This document shows, piece by piece, positions 63,431 to 64,000 of a DNA stretch of 64,000 nt. The notes below the pieces were generated by a model. That model was not told the DNA's origin, did no database searches, and was given only the letters and a program-made list of their open reading frames with translations. Made by a program: the position numbers and the translations under genes. The stretch spans positions 18,687,297 to 18,751,296 of the forward strand of contig CM075852.1 of NCBI GenBank assembly GCA_037975125.1. Direction: 5' to 3'. This DNA is from Latrodectus hesperus. Taxonomy: Eukaryota; Arthropoda; Arachnida; Araneae; Theridiidae. Each line of letters starts with the position of its first letter. Position 1 is the first letter of the stretch.

Positions 63431-64000
63431 TGTGATTAAACTTTCAATGCATTCATGAAAAATCGGCGGTGGCAACGGTATCTGCCATATTTTTAAATGA
63501 AGATATTATACAGCAGATGTTTGAACGTATTATACCTGGGCGAATGCAATACTAGGTGTAAAAAAAATTCTTATCAGCACATTTCTGACTTTGATAAAGG
63601 TCGAACTGTAGCCCACCGGGATTGAGATTTATTATATGACAATTCTTTCGAGGTTCCACGACAGTCTACATAATATGAGTTGCTGGGATGGTGGTGGTCA
63701 CATGGAATACTGTTATTAGATCTCAACGGTGGTATCAATATCAAGCAATCCATCATCAAGAGTTTAAAGATAAGCATAGTATTCCCGTACTCATAATGGA
63801 TGGTACAGCAGCATCAGAAGTTCAGGGTTAAAAAGTTGAGTCGTTTGTCCAAATGTTCTACAGGATCAATTTGACGATGCTTGCGGTGATATTAAAGTCA
63901 TTTTCATCAACATTGCTTTGACTACCTTTGGTATATAGGAGAGCTTTCAATGATTCGATCGCAGGAAGGACGTGACTTCTTTTCTTCAGACGTCATGTTT
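63431..64000 (+). pseudogene. probable Tc1/mariner transposase remnant, cut by the window end
   Basis: At 63575-63625 the frame reads YQHISDFDKGRTVAHRD followed by a stop. This resembles the start of the first helix-turn-helix of Tc1-like transposases (SxFDRGRIVAYRDxGLSxRxI). Frameshifts and stops break what follows. The sequence up to 64000 is unusually G+C rich and non-repetitive, compatible with more of the element. No terminal repeat was found on the left. Confidence 0.35.

Overview
This is a strongly AT-rich eukaryotic (metazoan) window with long introns, GT/AG splice sites, dinucleotide microsatellites, tRNA-derived SINEs, non-LTR retrotransposon tails, pogo/Tigger-type DNA transposons and MITEs. 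The mix suggests an arthropod with a large, repeat-rich genome; a chelicerate such as a spider is my best guess, but this is inferred from the style of repeats and not proven. There are no operons, CRISPR arrays or bacterial features, and nearly all long open frames are chance or microsatellite frames.

The backbone is a split gene on the + strand. Five short exons (1905-1988, 18727-18782, 22907-23074, 43535-43650, 46486-46545) have consensus acceptors and donors. Their split codons join in one open frame at all four junctions, giving about 161 residues. I do not recognise the protein. One or two further 3' exons may lie at 59575-59616 (or 59575-59762) and 60759-60805. The start of the gene lies outside the window or was not found. 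Almost everything else in 2-59 kb would then be intronic.

The 20-kb intron between 23.1 and 43.5 kb holds three identical, intact tRNA-His(GTG) genes (34.5, 36.8, 39.4 kb), all antisense to the host gene. Each has a CTCF-core-like motif (AGATGGCAGCAC) about 95-146 bp upstream of its 5' end, and more copies of the motif stand alone nearby. The same core lies inside every copy of one SINE family in the window.

Mobile DNA: SINE family A (3 copies), SINE family B (at least 6 copies, including a tandem pair and one inserted in a Tigger element), SINE family D (1 copy with a target-site duplication), three internally deleted Tigger-like elements, a two-copy repeat with a conserved peptide (C), at least four non-LTR retrotransposon tails including one LINE inserted in another LINE's RNase H domain, a 554-bp MITE with perfect terminal repeats and a perfect 8-bp duplication, a hAT-type MITE, a small TA/TATA-flanked MITE and a probable Tc1-like remnant at the right edge. 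Long stretches (6.3-8.2, 12.5-14.0, 19.3-22.2, 28.0-34.5, 50.5-54.6 kb) are AT-rich DNA in which I see nothing functional apart from the sites listed.
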